Made by a program: the position numbers and the translations under genes
The notes under the pieces: model-generated
Seen by the model: only the letters and a program-made list of their open reading frames with translations
What the model was told of the DNA's origin: nothing
Databases searched by the model: none
Origin: Paenibacillus sp. AN1007
GTDB taxonomy: Bacteria > Bacillota > Bacilli > Paenibacillales > Paenibacillaceae
Reading direction: 5' to 3'
Assembly (NCBI RefSeq): GCF_040702995.1
Contig: NZ_CP159992.1
Span: forward strand, 2,071,501-2,135,500
DNA: 64,000 nt
Shown here: piece after piece, positions 7,752 through 16,776 of the stretch
Position numbering within the stretch: position 1 is the stretch's first letter
Layout of the letters: each line of letters begins with the position of its first letter

Positions 7752-9236
7752 ATGAGACATCCGGCTAGGCTGGAACGCGGAAGCCTGCTGGGAGGAAGAT
7801 ACCGCATCCTATCTGTACTTGGTTCCGGTGGAATGAGCCATGTGTATGAGGCAGAGGATCTGAAGCTTCCGGGTAAAATATGGGCGGTGAAAGAAAGTAT
7901 TACGCAGATGCCCTACGAAGGCAGTGTAGAGAGAGAAGCGGCTCTGCTAACCTCACTGCGCCATCCGAGGCTTCCACAGATTGTTGACTTTTTTGCTCCT
8001 GATGAAGCCGGTTATACGTATCTGGTCATGGAATATATTGAAGGTTTAACCCTAGGCGATTACTTCAAACAGTGCAGGGGGAGAATTCCAATCCAGCAGC
8101 TGATGGACTTTGTACTTCAACTGCTGGATGTGCTGAGCTACCTGCATAACCTGGACCCTCCTGTGATCTACAGGGATTTGAAGCCAGCCAACATTATGGT
8201 TACACCCGAGCATGAAGTACGTTTAATTGATTTTGGCATTGCTCGCAGTTACAAGACGCAGGGTGCTGAAGACACCGTAAAGCTTGGGACTGCCGGATTT
8301 GCTGCACCAGAGCAGTATGGTTCGGGACAAACAGATGCCCGTTCGGACTTATATGGTCTTGGTGCATTGATGTTATATCTGATGACGAGTGGAGCTTATA
8401 CGGAATGGATTCAAGGTGTGGAGAGCTTTATACGAAAGGATATCCCGCGAACTTACCTTCCTGTTGCGAGAAGGTTGTTGAGGCATGAAGCAGATGAACG
8501 GTTTCAAACAGCAGATGAGGTGAGAAAGGAACTGCTTCGCATACCGGGAAGGGCGGAACATACATCTCATTCAGATCCACAGTTGAGGCTTGGTGGAGGG
8601 ACCCGGGTGATTGCACTTACCGGGGCCTCAGCGGGGGCCGGTGTTACCCATACAGCGATCGCGATCAGCCACTATCTGGAAAGGCAAAACTTCAAGGTTG
8701 CGGTCATCGAGATGTCGCCTCGTTCTCAGTCATTTGCACGTATTCAGCAGGCGGTTCAAGGAGGGAAACCAGTCTATTCAGGCAGACAGTTTGCAGTAGA
8801 TGGCGTGCATTATTGGAAGCAGTCGGGCCGTGCCGATATTTTATCACTTCTGGGCGGCAGTTATCAGTTCATCGTAATGGATCTTGGGAGCGGACAGGAT
8901 CAGAGCCGATTAGAAGAGTTTTTACGTGCCGATCTGCCCATCGTCATCGGTTCAGGAGCAGAGTGGAGACAAGTGGAGATTACTGCTTTTGTACGCTCGC
9001 ATTATCGCTACCCCCGGGAGAAATGGATATACTGTATTCCACTTGCCCCGACAGATGCCGTGGAACGTATACGCAGAACATTGAGTACACCGAGTGTATA
9101 CGGACTGCCGCTCCAGCTTGATCCATTTGACAAGGACCCGCATATGGATAAGATGTTCTCGCAAATTCTGGGGCACCTAATGGCAGCACAGCCTAGAAAG
9201 CGTTCATTTTTTTCGCGAAGAAAAGTACATGATTAG
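7752..9236 (+). CDS. Ser/Thr protein kinase fused to a MinD/ParA-like domain, first gene of the Tad-like locus
   Basis: A 494-residue soluble protein. Residues 1-270 form a Hanks-type kinase: glycine loop LGSGGMSHVYE, Lys47 in AVK, the catalytic loop YRDLKPAN (Asp142, Tyr in place of the usual His), DFG 160-162 and APE 185-187. Residues 284-494 resemble a MinD/ParA fold (RVIALTG, then VAVIEM and FIVMDLGSG), but the P-loop reads GASAGAGVTHT without the Lys. There are no PASTA repeats or membrane segment. The start ATG 7752 follows a strong GGAAGGAGG; the longer open frame includes the leader hairpin. A kinase-TadZ fusion heading a filament operon suggests phosphorylation control of assembly; that is inference. 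Confidence 0.85.
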   Translation: MRHPARLERGSLLGGRYRILSVLGSGGMSHVYEAEDLKLPGKIWAVKESITQMPYEGSVEREAALLTSLRHPRLPQIVDFFAPDEAGYTYLVMEYIEGLTLGDYFKQCRGRIPIQQLMDFVLQLLDVLSYLHNLDPPVIYRDLKPANIMVTPEHEVRLIDFGIARSYKTQGAEDTVKLGTAGFAAPEQYGSGQTDARSDLYGLGALMLYLMTSGAYTEWIQGVESFIRKDIPRTYLPVARRLLRHEADERFQTADEVRKELLRIPGRAEHTSHSDPQLRLGGGTRVIALTGASAGAGVTHTAIAISHYLERQNFKVAVIEMSPRSQSFARIQQAVQGGKPVYSGRQFAVDGVHYWKQSGRADILSLLGGSYQFIVMDLGSGQDQSRLEEFLRADLPIVIGSGAEWRQVEITAFVRSHYRYPREKWIYCIPLAPTDAVERIRRTLSTPSVYGLPLQLDPFDKDPHMDKMFSQILGHLMAAQPRKRSFFSRRKVHD

Positions 9237-9262
9237 AGGAGATAACGAAAGGAGAGCCTCTT

Positions 9263-10285
9263 TTGTCCAGATTAAGAAAACAAAGTCGTCAACTCATTTA
9301 TTCGGGATTGATTGGAGCCGGAGCCATGGGACTGATCTTTGGTGGATACGTGATTTATCAGCTCCAAACGGCAGCGGATGCCAGGTCAGCCATGGAGGAC
9401 ACTTATTTGTCAGCATATGAGGAGAAAGAAGCGTCGCTGCTGCAGCAGTGGAATTCCGGCGCTCAGGGATGGGTTACGATCAGGGATATTGAAGCAGGTG
9501 AATCAATCCTTCCCGAGGATCTGAAGCTGATTGCGATACCTGATGCGCAGGCACCGCGTAATCTGTGGTCCAGCACCAAGAAAATGGAAGGTCAAGCGGC
9601 GAAAATTGAACTTAAAAAAGGAACGGCCATTACAACCGAGATGGTATATGAGGACATGCCTGCTCCGCCCGATCTAAGAAATCGTGAACTGCAGGTGGTA
9701 CTGCTGCCTTCCTCACTTGCGAAAGGAGACAGGATTGATGTTCGAATTCAGTTTCCGACAGGTCAGGACTATGTTCTTTTATCCAAGAAAAAAGTGGAAC
9801 GTTTAAACGCAGCGACATTGTGGATTACGATGACAGAAGAAGAGATTTTGTCGCTGTCCAGCGCAATTGTAGATGCCTATTTACATAAAGCTTCAATTTA
9901 CGCTTTAACGTATGTAGAACCACAATTTCAGACAGCGGCAATTCCAACATATCCAGCCAATTCCGAGGTGTTAAAACTGCTGGAGAGTGATCCCAACATT
10001 GTGCGCCATGCCGAACAGGAATTATCTCGACAAGTTCGAAGCTCGCTAGAAAGTTCGTTAGCTGCGTCGGTATCAGCACCATCCAGAGGGGTTGAGCAGG
10101 ATGCAGCAGAATCCTCGATTACGTATAACAAAAGACTAGCGGCACAAGATTCCTCCCTGTCAAACGGTACGATCTGGAGGGATGGATCAGGCAGTACCGA
10201 AGGGGGACATGCTGGAGAAGCATCAAACTCCATTGAATCTTCAACCTTAAATGAGCAGCAGCAGGTACTGAACGGGAATGAATGA
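9263..10285 (+). CDS. SAF-domain membrane protein, CpaB/RcpC-like
   Basis: A 340-residue protein with one N-terminal membrane segment (about 12-34) and an outside part. Residues ~67-200 look like a SAF/CpaB module (WVTIRDIEAGESI, then KKGTAITTEMV, then LLPSSLAKGDRIDV). CpaB/RcpC proteins belong to Tad pilus machines, where they sit at the outer envelope; in a cell without an outer membrane the role may be a wall-spanning guide. The C-terminal ~90 residues are Ser/Gly-rich and probably disordered. The start is TTG 9263, 8 bases after AAAGGAGAG. It follows the kinase gene by 26 bases. Confidence 0.75.
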   Translation: MSRLRKQSRQLIYSGLIGAGAMGLIFGGYVIYQLQTAADARSAMEDTYLSAYEEKEASLLQQWNSGAQGWVTIRDIEAGESILPEDLKLIAIPDAQAPRNLWSSTKKMEGQAAKIELKKGTAITTEMVYEDMPAPPDLRNRELQVVLLPSSLAKGDRIDVRIQFPTGQDYVLLSKKKVERLNAATLWITMTEEEILSLSSAIVDAYLHKASIYALTYVEPQFQTAAIPTYPANSEVLKLLESDPNIVRHAEQELSRQVRSSLESSLAASVSAPSRGVEQDAAESSITYNKRLAAQDSSLSNGTIWRDGSGSTEGGHAGEASNSIESSTLNEQQQVLNGNE

Positions 10286-10382
10286 TTTAATTTAACACAA
10301 AAGCAGGGAATGCGGAAAAATAGAGCCTGTAAATAATGAAATGCCTATAACAACGTAAACTTGAGGATAGGAGCGGTGAGCT

Positions 10383-11096
10383 GTGCATGTATGGATTTTT
10401 GCTGGTTTGTGTGAAAAAAATGATCTGATGCTGTACTTGTGTAAAATACTTGCTTCAACAGGTAAGCGGGTTCTGCTCGTGGATGGTACACTGCAGCAAA
10501 AATATGGATACAGTGTCGGGGATCATCAGCAGTCTTTGCGGGTTGTGGAATTTGAGGGGTTTGACGTTGCCTGTCACTTTGTTACTTCAATGGCGGTAGA
10601 ACATCATCTGCACGTAAATGGTGAGCGTTTGGACAGTTACGATTATGTGATATATGACATGGAGACTTCACACTTTGCTTCGCGAAATCTATGGCTAACC
10701 GCAGATGTTCGTGTGTGGGTGAGTGATTATGAACGTTACAATCTGGAACGGGGGAGAGGATGGCTCGAACAGTTAACAGCGGAGCAGGAGCTGCCTAAGG
10801 ATCTTGCTTTCCAGCGAATGCTGATCAACAGCGTCGATTGCAGACTTGAAGCGCACTATTTGTGGGCCTATCTGGAAGGAAGCCCTTTTCATTGGACGGG
10901 GGAGCCGATGATCCTCCCATGGGATGAACTCAGTGCGGCTGCCAAGCTTGAGAATGAACATCATCGCTGTGTACAGCTGGGCCCATTGTCAAGAAACTAC
11001 AAAAAATCATTATGTCGTGTTGTGGAGCAGCTGACCGGTTGGGAACTTGTCCAAAGCCGCCGCGCGATCAAAAAAGCAGAGAGGATGAGGGCATGA
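10383..11096 (+). CDS. TadZ/CpaE-like protein 1, P-loop lost
   Basis: A 237-residue soluble protein with a beta-alpha start resembling ParA/MinD ATPases (HVWIFAG, then KRVLLVDGT, then DYVIYDMET), but the loop where Walker A should be reads GLCEKNDLML and lacks GK[ST]. I infer a TadZ/CpaE-type localisation factor on position and fold pattern; similarity is weak. Start GTG 10383 follows GGAGCGGTGAG. The last 4 bases overlap the next gene (ATGA), which is a second protein of the same type, suggesting that the two are made together and may form a heterodimer. Confidence 0.6.
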   Translation: MHVWIFAGLCEKNDLMLYLCKILASTGKRVLLVDGTLQQKYGYSVGDHQQSLRVVEFEGFDVACHFVTSMAVEHHLHVNGERLDSYDYVIYDMETSHFASRNLWLTADVRVWVSDYERYNLERGRGWLEQLTAEQELPKDLAFQRMLINSVDCRLEAHYLWAYLEGSPFHWTGEPMILPWDELSAAAKLENEHHRCVQLGPLSRNYKKSLCRVVEQLTGWELVQSRRAIKKAERMRA

Positions 11097-11923
11097 GCAC
11101 GATTACATTTTGGAGCCCTTTTGCGGAAACGGGCTGTTCTTCAAGCGCCTTGATCGGTGCTTATACGATAGCGATGCAGTATAGAACCAGAACGCTGTTA
11201 GTTAATACAGGTCATACAAATTCTGGTGTAGAAACAGGCATAGTTCAGGACGAGAAGGTTTCAGCTCAACTTATGTTTTCTTTCGAAGAAAATGGCTGGG
11301 ACGCGGTCGAACGCTTGTATGTTAGCGGCAGTCTTAACAAACACAATTTAAGTGATTACACCAAGCCGCTGCTGCAGGACCGACTTGATCTGTTGACAGG
11401 GAGTAATAACAGGAACGAACGCTTTATAACTGATAGAGGGGAACTGTTAAAAAAACTGCTGGATATTGCGAACCAAAGTTATGATTTGGTTCTTTTGGAT
11501 GCGGAGCATACAGGTGCTGATTCACAGTTTATGGTGAAGCAGACGGATCATGTTGTCGTTGTATTGAATCAGAATATGAGGAATCTGGAGCAATTTTTTG
11601 AAGAGATACTGCCTGAGCAGTTGAGTGAGAAAAGGCTTCATGTGCTTATCAATAAGTATGATTCTCATTCTCGTGCCTCACTTTCAAACATTAGACGTGG
11701 TTTTAGGTATAAGGGCAGTTTGTCGGCTATACCCTATGCATCGGCTTATCTGGATGCGATGAACCGCAGAGATGCGGCGAGATACCTGCAGCTTCAAAAT
11801 ATGAGTGAGAAAAAAGATGTTCGTAAAGGGAGTTTTGCCGCTGGCATGAGTGAACTCGCCCGTCTGGTGATGGAAGGTGCGGGATTAAGCACTGTGTTGA
11901 AAAGGCTGGAAAGGGGCGCCTGA
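11093..11923 (+). CDS. TadZ/CpaE-like protein 2, P-loop lost
   Basis: A 276-residue ParA/MinD-fold candidate: TITFWSP, then RTLLVNTG, then YDLVLLDAE, then HVVVVLNQN and LHVLINKYD follow the usual strand order. The Walker A position reads AETGCSSSAL and has no Lys. It is the third MinD-like domain in a row without a canonical P-loop, after the kinase C-terminus and the preceding gene. Start ATG 11093 lies in the 4-base overlap with the upstream gene; an open frame reaching back to 11012 has no ribosome site. The role is inferred from context. Confidence 0.62.
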   Translation: MSTITFWSPFAETGCSSSALIGAYTIAMQYRTRTLLVNTGHTNSGVETGIVQDEKVSAQLMFSFEENGWDAVERLYVSGSLNKHNLSDYTKPLLQDRLDLLTGSNNRNERFITDRGELLKKLLDIANQSYDLVLLDAEHTGADSQFMVKQTDHVVVVLNQNMRNLEQFFEEILPEQLSEKRLHVLINKYDSHSRASLSNIRRGFRYKGSLSAIPYASAYLDAMNRRDAARYLQLQNMSEKKDVRKGSFAAGMSELARLVMEGAGLSTVLKRLERGA

Positions 11924-11930
11924 ATTTTTA

Positions 11931-13757
11931 ATGATATGGAATACATTGGGGATAGTGATTATTTTAATGGCAGGCATGTGTTATGTCTGGTTTAAATACC
12001 GAGCTTTCATTCGGGAGAGAAAGAACCTCATACCTCAGCAGGAGTCTTTTACAATTGAAGCATTAATTCATCGGGTAAAAGTTTCACTGCATGAAATAAG
12101 CCACAGCCAGCTTGCTGATGCAGGTTTACATGAGGAAGAGTATCGCCGAAGGATTAATCAGCGTGCTGAGATGAGAAAAGCGTTGAAAGGATGCGTATCC
12201 GGCAGCCTCAGTGACAAAACGTACGTCAAAAATCTGATTGGTGACCTGCTGACACGAAGTATTGGCTTGAACAAAGCTAATGTGGACGAAGTCATAATGT
12301 TCGCCGAACCCGAACGGTTGACGGTACAGGACCGCTTCGAGATCATTTTTTATTTATATCGTCAACAATTTGGGGCAGACGCATTGTCTATGATGATTGA
12401 CACTTATGATTTAGGTAAACTCAGACTGGATGAGGCCGCGCAGGATGGCGGAAGCTATTATATTTCCGAACAGGATGTCCAGTATGTTTTTGATTGTGAA
12501 TACCGGGAATTGGGCTTCAGAGAAAAGGTAGAAATTATCGTGCAGCGTGTCTATCAGCATTACAAGGGGTTCTCGGTTGTGGATGAGATCAGGGATCAAC
12601 GGATCGATGGTGTCAGTGGTGGGGTAAGCGGTATCCTTGAATCCCTCCCGCATATGGGCAGTCATATTCCTGTTTCATGGAATGATCTACTGGAGCACGC
12701 TTTTGAGGATGAGCCTTACGAGGAACCGCTCAGCGGCATGGAGAGTGTGTGGATTTTTTATAAAGGAAAATCTATTCATCTTCCGTTCTTGAGTTTCGGC
12801 AGCATTCGAGAGTTAAAGCGAGTATGTCAGAACATCTATAAATACAATTATCCGGGGCAGTTGTCGGAGGCGAGCGGCTACAAAGTCAACGAAATGAAGG
12901 ATGGCTCACGAGTCGTCGTTGTGCGTCCTCCTTTTGCCGAATCATGGGCTTTCTTTGTTCGGAAATTTGATATCCCTAATGCTTCATTGGAACAGCTGAT
13001 TACGGGTAACAACGCAGAATTACCAATTGAGATGCTGCAATTTTTGATGAAAGGGAGCCGAATTACTGCCGTAACGGGAGCCCAGGGGTCTGGTAAAACT
13101 ACGCTGCTCATGGCTATGGTCAAACATATCTATGCTTCATATACCCTTCGTGTACAGGAAATGGCGTTTGAGCTGCAGTTAAGAAAAATCTACAGCCGCC
13201 GCAACATTCTCAGCTTTCGCGAAACAGAACATATATCTGGGCAGCAGGGGCTCGATCTGCAGAAAAAAACAGACGGTACGGTAAACATACTTGGTGAGAT
13301 TGCGAGCGATGAGGTAGCTGCCTGGATGATTCAGATGTCACAGGTGGCAAGCTTATTCACCCTGTTTACTCACCATGCTAAAACATTCCGTGATCTGGTG
13401 TTTTCACTCCGGAATTCACTGCTCAAAACAGGTATATTTCAGCATGAACATATTGCGGAAGAGCAGGTTGTCAGCGTTATTAACTTTGATGTCCATATGA
13501 AGAAAGATGCAGAGGGCCGCAGGTTTATCGAGCGGATCACCGAATGTATTCCCCGTTTCAATAATACTGAGGTGCCGGAGGAAGAGGACGGTTTCGCATT
13601 TCGGAATGTGGTGGAGTATCAGCAGGGTAAATATGTGGCGTCTGCGCCGATCTCCCTCTCGTGTATAACAGATATGAAGGAACAGATGACGGTTCAGGAT
13701 GCTGAAAGATTTGGGCAGTTTATCGGGCAGCATTGGGGTGAGAGTTATGAGCATTAA
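11931..13757 (+). CDS. TadA/CpaF-like secretion ATPase with N-terminal membrane anchor
   Basis: A 608-residue ATPase of the type II/IV secretion family. Walker A GAQGSGKT is near residues 383-390, the Walker B/Asp-box region reads NILGEIASDEV, and the His-box is FTHHAK. The domain upstream of Walker A matches the N-terminal part of TadA-type hexameric ATPases that drive filament assembly. Unusually, the protein begins with a hydrophobic stretch (NTLGIVIILMAGMCYVWF) that looks like a membrane anchor; TadA proteins are normally soluble. The ribosome site is weak and distant, consistent with coupling to the upstream gene. It overlaps the next gene by 11 bases. Confidence 0.82.
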   Translation: MIWNTLGIVIILMAGMCYVWFKYRAFIRERKNLIPQQESFTIEALIHRVKVSLHEISHSQLADAGLHEEEYRRRINQRAEMRKALKGCVSGSLSDKTYVKNLIGDLLTRSIGLNKANVDEVIMFAEPERLTVQDRFEIIFYLYRQQFGADALSMMIDTYDLGKLRLDEAAQDGGSYYISEQDVQYVFDCEYRELGFREKVEIIVQRVYQHYKGFSVVDEIRDQRIDGVSGGVSGILESLPHMGSHIPVSWNDLLEHAFEDEPYEEPLSGMESVWIFYKGKSIHLPFLSFGSIRELKRVCQNIYKYNYPGQLSEASGYKVNEMKDGSRVVVVRPPFAESWAFFVRKFDIPNASLEQLITGNNAELPIEMLQFLMKGSRITAVTGAQGSGKTTLLMAMVKHIYASYTLRVQEMAFELQLRKIYSRRNILSFRETEHISGQQGLDLQKKTDGTVNILGEIASDEVAAWMIQMSQVASLFTLFTHHAKTFRDLVFSLRNSLLKTGIFQHEHIAEEQVVSVINFDVHMKKDAEGRRFIERITECIPRFNNTEVPEEEDGFAFRNVVEYQQGKYVASAPISLSCITDMKEQMTVQDAERFGQFIGQHWGESYEH

Positions 13758-14229
13758 ATGGCTTCTGCTTCTTGTTATAGGCATCTGTGCATCTGGTCTA
13801 CTCATTACACTAATGATGCTGCATGTAATAAGACGAAAAGAGACGGCCGCGGCATATGCTGCCGTAAATGTGATCAGCATATACGGCAGGAAGTATCGGG
13901 ACTGGGGAAGTCTCCTGCTGCAGGCATACCAGCTTGGCATGAAGATACCGCTGCTCTCAACGTATATCATGCAAGTAAAAAAAAGAATCTCGTATCGCTA
14001 TGCCAGAGATGAACCTACCCTGCGAAAACTAACGATGACTGTTGTTCTGATTATTGTCGGCGGGTATGGGGCAGTCAGTGCAGTACTGTTTTGGTCTGAG
14101 CCCGGCACCTCGTTTATTATACAGTCCATTCTCTGTGCTGTTGTGCTGAACAGCCTTGTGGTGGATATGTGCCTTAGTCGTCTGGAAAAAAGCTGCTGGT
14201 GCAGATGCTCGACCTGTTTGCAGATGTGA
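13747..14229 (+). CDS. TadB/TadC-like membrane platform, 5' part (frameshifted)
   Basis: 160 codons with three probable membrane segments (IKWLLLLVIGICASGLL; TMTVVLIIVGGYGAV; IIQSILCAVVLNSLVV). The true protein frame appears to leave this frame at the run of six As (14186-14191): one extra A would join RLEK to KLLVQMLDLFADVRHRY in the next frame, giving a continuous GspF/TadB cytosolic helix. The last 13 codons of this frame (SCWCRCS...) are then artefactual. ATG 13747 follows GGGGTGAG. Whether the shift is a mutation, a base-calling error or recoding cannot be told from the sequence. Confidence 0.7.
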   Translation: MSIKWLLLLVIGICASGLLITLMMLHVIRRKETAAAYAAVNVISIYGRKYRDWGSLLLQAYQLGMKIPLLSTYIMQVKKRISYRYARDEPTLRKLTMTVVLIIVGGYGAVSAVLFWSEPGTSFIIQSILCAVVLNSLVVDMCLSRLEKSCWCRCSTCLQM

Positions 14230-15812
14230 GACATCGGTATCATCAGCATGGAATGGTTGAGGAAGCACTGTACGAAGCATCTGAGGCAGCGTCAGGTGAA
14301 GCCGCGGAGCAGGTAAGACTGATCTATGAAGCGCTGACTTCCCCTGACCCCAATGAAGCACTTGAGCGGTATTATGAAGTGGCGCCAAATCGTTTCCTAA
14401 AAGGTTTTGCCGGTATTTCTTATATGGTCATGGAGTTTGGAGACAAGGACAAGAAACAGGGTTCCATTTATCTTCAAGGATTAGGTAATCTTACACAGGA
14501 AATTCATCTGGAGATATTGAGGCGTGAGCGGCTTGATTATCTGCTGCAGGGTCTGAATGTAATTGCTCTTGCTCCAGTACTTTTTACGGGGCCGATTGAG
14601 CGCTGGGCACGAGTCAGCTTTCCTACAATGGATGAGTTTTACCGCAGTAAACTTGGCTTCGTTACCAAAATATCGATCTATGTTATCATCATAGCCGCCT
14701 ATCTGCTGCTGCAGCGTCTTCAGTCTTACGAAGAAACCCGCTATCGCTCCGGACATAAACAATCCAGACTGGATCGATTCCTGTATAAACAGCTCTTTTT
14801 ACGAAAAATAGCTGTGCTGTTTGCTCCCAAACCAGGGAGCGTTCAATACCATCAGACAATCAGATTAATGAGAGAGAGCAGTACCGAGTTAAAGTACGAA
14901 TGGCTGGCTGTTCGACGATTGTTGTTATTTATAAGCTGCACGGTTCTGACTACGGGCTTTTTTCTGCTGCTTCATCAGGTTGAACGTAATCATATTCTGC
15001 ATGATCCAATCAGGGATGACCGCATGTTTGGAACGATGTCTGAGGCAGATCTGAAGGCAGCCGAAGATATGACTGCGCTTGACGCATTGGTCATGGAACA
15101 TGTTCGCATGAAGGCCGGAACTTCTTATAAAGATGTCTCCAATGCATTGACGCAGCTTGCACCAGTACAGCTGGACCAGGATACACAGGCGGCGGCGATA
15201 AAACGCATTACAGAGAAGATTGAGGCGTATAACAACCAGTATTTACGCTGGTGGGGAATTGTTCTGGCCATAGCGATTGGCGTAGGAGGATACTATGTTC
15301 CGATTTGGCTCATGCTGTTTCAGCGTAAAATGCGAAGGTTGGACATGCGTCATGAAATCTATCAATTTCAGACCGTGATTTCCATTTTGAGAGAGATGGA
15401 TCGGATGTCTGTTGAAGAGATTGTGGAATGGCTCAATCGATTTGCGGTCATTTTCAAAAGGCCGCTGCAGAAGTGTCTGCTGCATTTCGAACATGGACCC
15501 GAGGATGCACTTGAACAATTAAAGGAAGAAGTCGGCTTGCCTGAATTTCAACGTTTAATTGATAAATTACAGCTTGCTCTGGGGAAAATATCCATTCGTG
15601 AAGCTTTTGACGATCTGGAAAGCATGATGTCCTTCTATTTTGAACAGCGCAAACAGGAATACAGCAAAATCATTGATATCAAGGCAGGTTGGGGCAGGAC
15701 AATCGGTTTTACTCCTATGTATGCTCTAATCTTTCTCTACCTGGTCATTCCTCTCGTTGGGATGAGTTTTGTGCAGATGAACACGTACTATGAACAAATT
15801 CAAAGGCTGTAG
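14199..15812 (+). CDS. TadB/TadC-like membrane platform, 3' part (type II secretion F-like)
   Basis: 537 codons continuing the preceding frame after a -1 shift. The start (GTG 14199) has no ribosome site, so I regard it as the remainder of one ~688-residue gene (13747-15812). Visible are membrane segments around LLQGLNVIALAPVLF, ISIYVIIIAAYLLL, LLLFISCTVLTTGFFLLL, WWGIVLAIAIGVGGYYVP and the C-terminal FTPMYALIFLYLVIPLVG, with helical cytosolic stretches (EALYEASEAASGEAAEQV; QFQTVISILREMDRMSVEEI) typical of GspF modules. Two modules in one protein suggest a fusion of TadB and TadC, the inner-membrane platform on which the ATPase acts. Confidence 0.75.
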   Translation: MQMLDLFADVRHRYHQHGMVEEALYEASEAASGEAAEQVRLIYEALTSPDPNEALERYYEVAPNRFLKGFAGISYMVMEFGDKDKKQGSIYLQGLGNLTQEIHLEILRRERLDYLLQGLNVIALAPVLFTGPIERWARVSFPTMDEFYRSKLGFVTKISIYVIIIAAYLLLQRLQSYEETRYRSGHKQSRLDRFLYKQLFLRKIAVLFAPKPGSVQYHQTIRLMRESSTELKYEWLAVRRLLLFISCTVLTTGFFLLLHQVERNHILHDPIRDDRMFGTMSEADLKAAEDMTALDALVMEHVRMKAGTSYKDVSNALTQLAPVQLDQDTQAAAIKRITEKIEAYNNQYLRWWGIVLAIAIGVGGYYVPIWLMLFQRKMRRLDMRHEIYQFQTVISILREMDRMSVEEIVEWLNRFAVIFKRPLQKCLLHFEHGPEDALEQLKEEVGLPEFQRLIDKLQLALGKISIREAFDDLESMMSFYFEQRKQEYSKIIDIKAGWGRTIGFTPMYALIFLYLVIPLVGMSFVQMNTYYEQIQRL

Positions 15813-15879
15813 GTCATATTACATTATCGTGTAAAGTCTCAATAATAATTGAGGATATAACTTTAGGAGGGTGTTTATT

Positions 15880-16365
15880 ATGAATAATGCTTCAAGTGCT
15901 TTGAAGGTAGCTGCGGGAATTTTTCTGACCATTGCTTTGATCACGATCGTCGTCTTGCTGTTTATTTCCGCTCAGGAGGCTACCAAAACGGCACAAAATA
16001 ACTTTGCAGATATTCAGACAGAGCTTTCACAGGCTGCATTTACAGTGTATGACGGAACAACAATTAGCGGATCACAGGTGACCAATGCTCTGCGTAAGTA
16101 TGCGGACAAGGATCAGTTTGGCATCCAGGTTATTACAGGGAAAAACAAAGGTGGTCAATGGTACGGCAATCAGCTCAACATTTCTCAAGATCTAAACAAT
16201 GCGGACTATGGTTCTGTCATTGCACCTGATGACAAGGTAGGAAGTATTAATCAGACGATGAGTGAAAAAGACAATCAATATGTTAATCCTAGTGGTAAAT
16301 TCAAAGCTGTCATCGTCAAAGACCGATCCAATGTGGTTAGAGGTCTGATCTTCCAGCAATCTTGA
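15880..16365 (+). CDS. Pilin-like single-pass protein, candidate major filament subunit
   Basis: A 161-residue protein with a very short N-terminal leader, a hydrophobic helix (VAAGIFLTIALITIVVLLF) running into an amphipathic stretch (QEATKTAQNNFADIQTEL), and a soluble domain. This layout matches type IV/Flp pilin-like subunits, though no canonical prepilin peptidase site is obvious and no peptidase gene is in the window. It has the strongest ribosome site of the locus (TAGGAGGG, 8 bases before ATG 15880) and is set off by a 67-base gap, as expected for an abundant subunit. I do not recognise a named family. Confidence 0.6.
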   Translation: MNNASSALKVAAGIFLTIALITIVVLLFISAQEATKTAQNNFADIQTELSQAAFTVYDGTTISGSQVTNALRKYADKDQFGIQVITGKNKGGQWYGNQLNISQDLNNADYGSVIAPDDKVGSINQTMSEKDNQYVNPSGKFKAVIVKDRSNVVRGLIFQQS

Positions 16366-16381
16366 CTGGAGATGGTCCAAC

Positions 16382-16774
16382 ATGACCCGAAACACGCAGC
16401 ATCTGATGCTGCTCTGTACGGCGGTTGTCTTTTTAGTGACAGCCTGCTTGTACGGACAGCGCAATCTTCGTATTCTAACAGACGCTTTGAACGAGAGGAT
16501 GAACGCAAATGCAGCTATGGAGGGCAGAGTTCATACGACACTGCGTACGGGCAGACTGGACACATATACCGGAACTGAAGTGCTTCATACTGTGCGGCAG
16601 ATGGCAGGAACAGAAGTTCAGGTTGAGGTAAATGGTTATGTGTACGTGGTCGATCCGCTTGTAAATCCATCAGTCATGATTCCGGTTGAGCTGGATGCGT
16701 ACTATAGAGCTGAATACAGCCGGAATGTATCAGGAGAATTATTAAAGCTTTCATTTTGGAAGGAGGGAGGGTGA
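16382..16774 (+). CDS. Small single-pass surface protein of the Tad-like locus
   Basis: A 130-residue protein with an N-terminal membrane helix (LMLLCTAVVFLVTACLYG) and an outside domain of mixed beta character (TLRTGRLDTYTGTEVLH, VQVEVNGYVYVVD). It may be a minor pilin or a TadE/TadF counterpart by position, but I see no diagnostic motif. ATG 16382 follows TGGAGATGG. The next gene's ribosome site lies within its last codons, indicating co-translation. Confidence 0.6.
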   Translation: MTRNTQHLMLLCTAVVFLVTACLYGQRNLRILTDALNERMNANAAMEGRVHTTLRTGRLDTYTGTEVLHTVRQMAGTEVQVEVNGYVYVVDPLVNPSVMIPVELDAYYRAEYSRNVSGELLKLSFWKEGG

Positions 16775-16776
16775 CC

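Noticed and set aside
14185..14193. Programmed -1 frameshift at AAAAAAG
   Set aside because: The slippery heptamer is out of phase with the zero frame, and the same one-base loss occurs in pspA, so an indel or base-call error is simpler.
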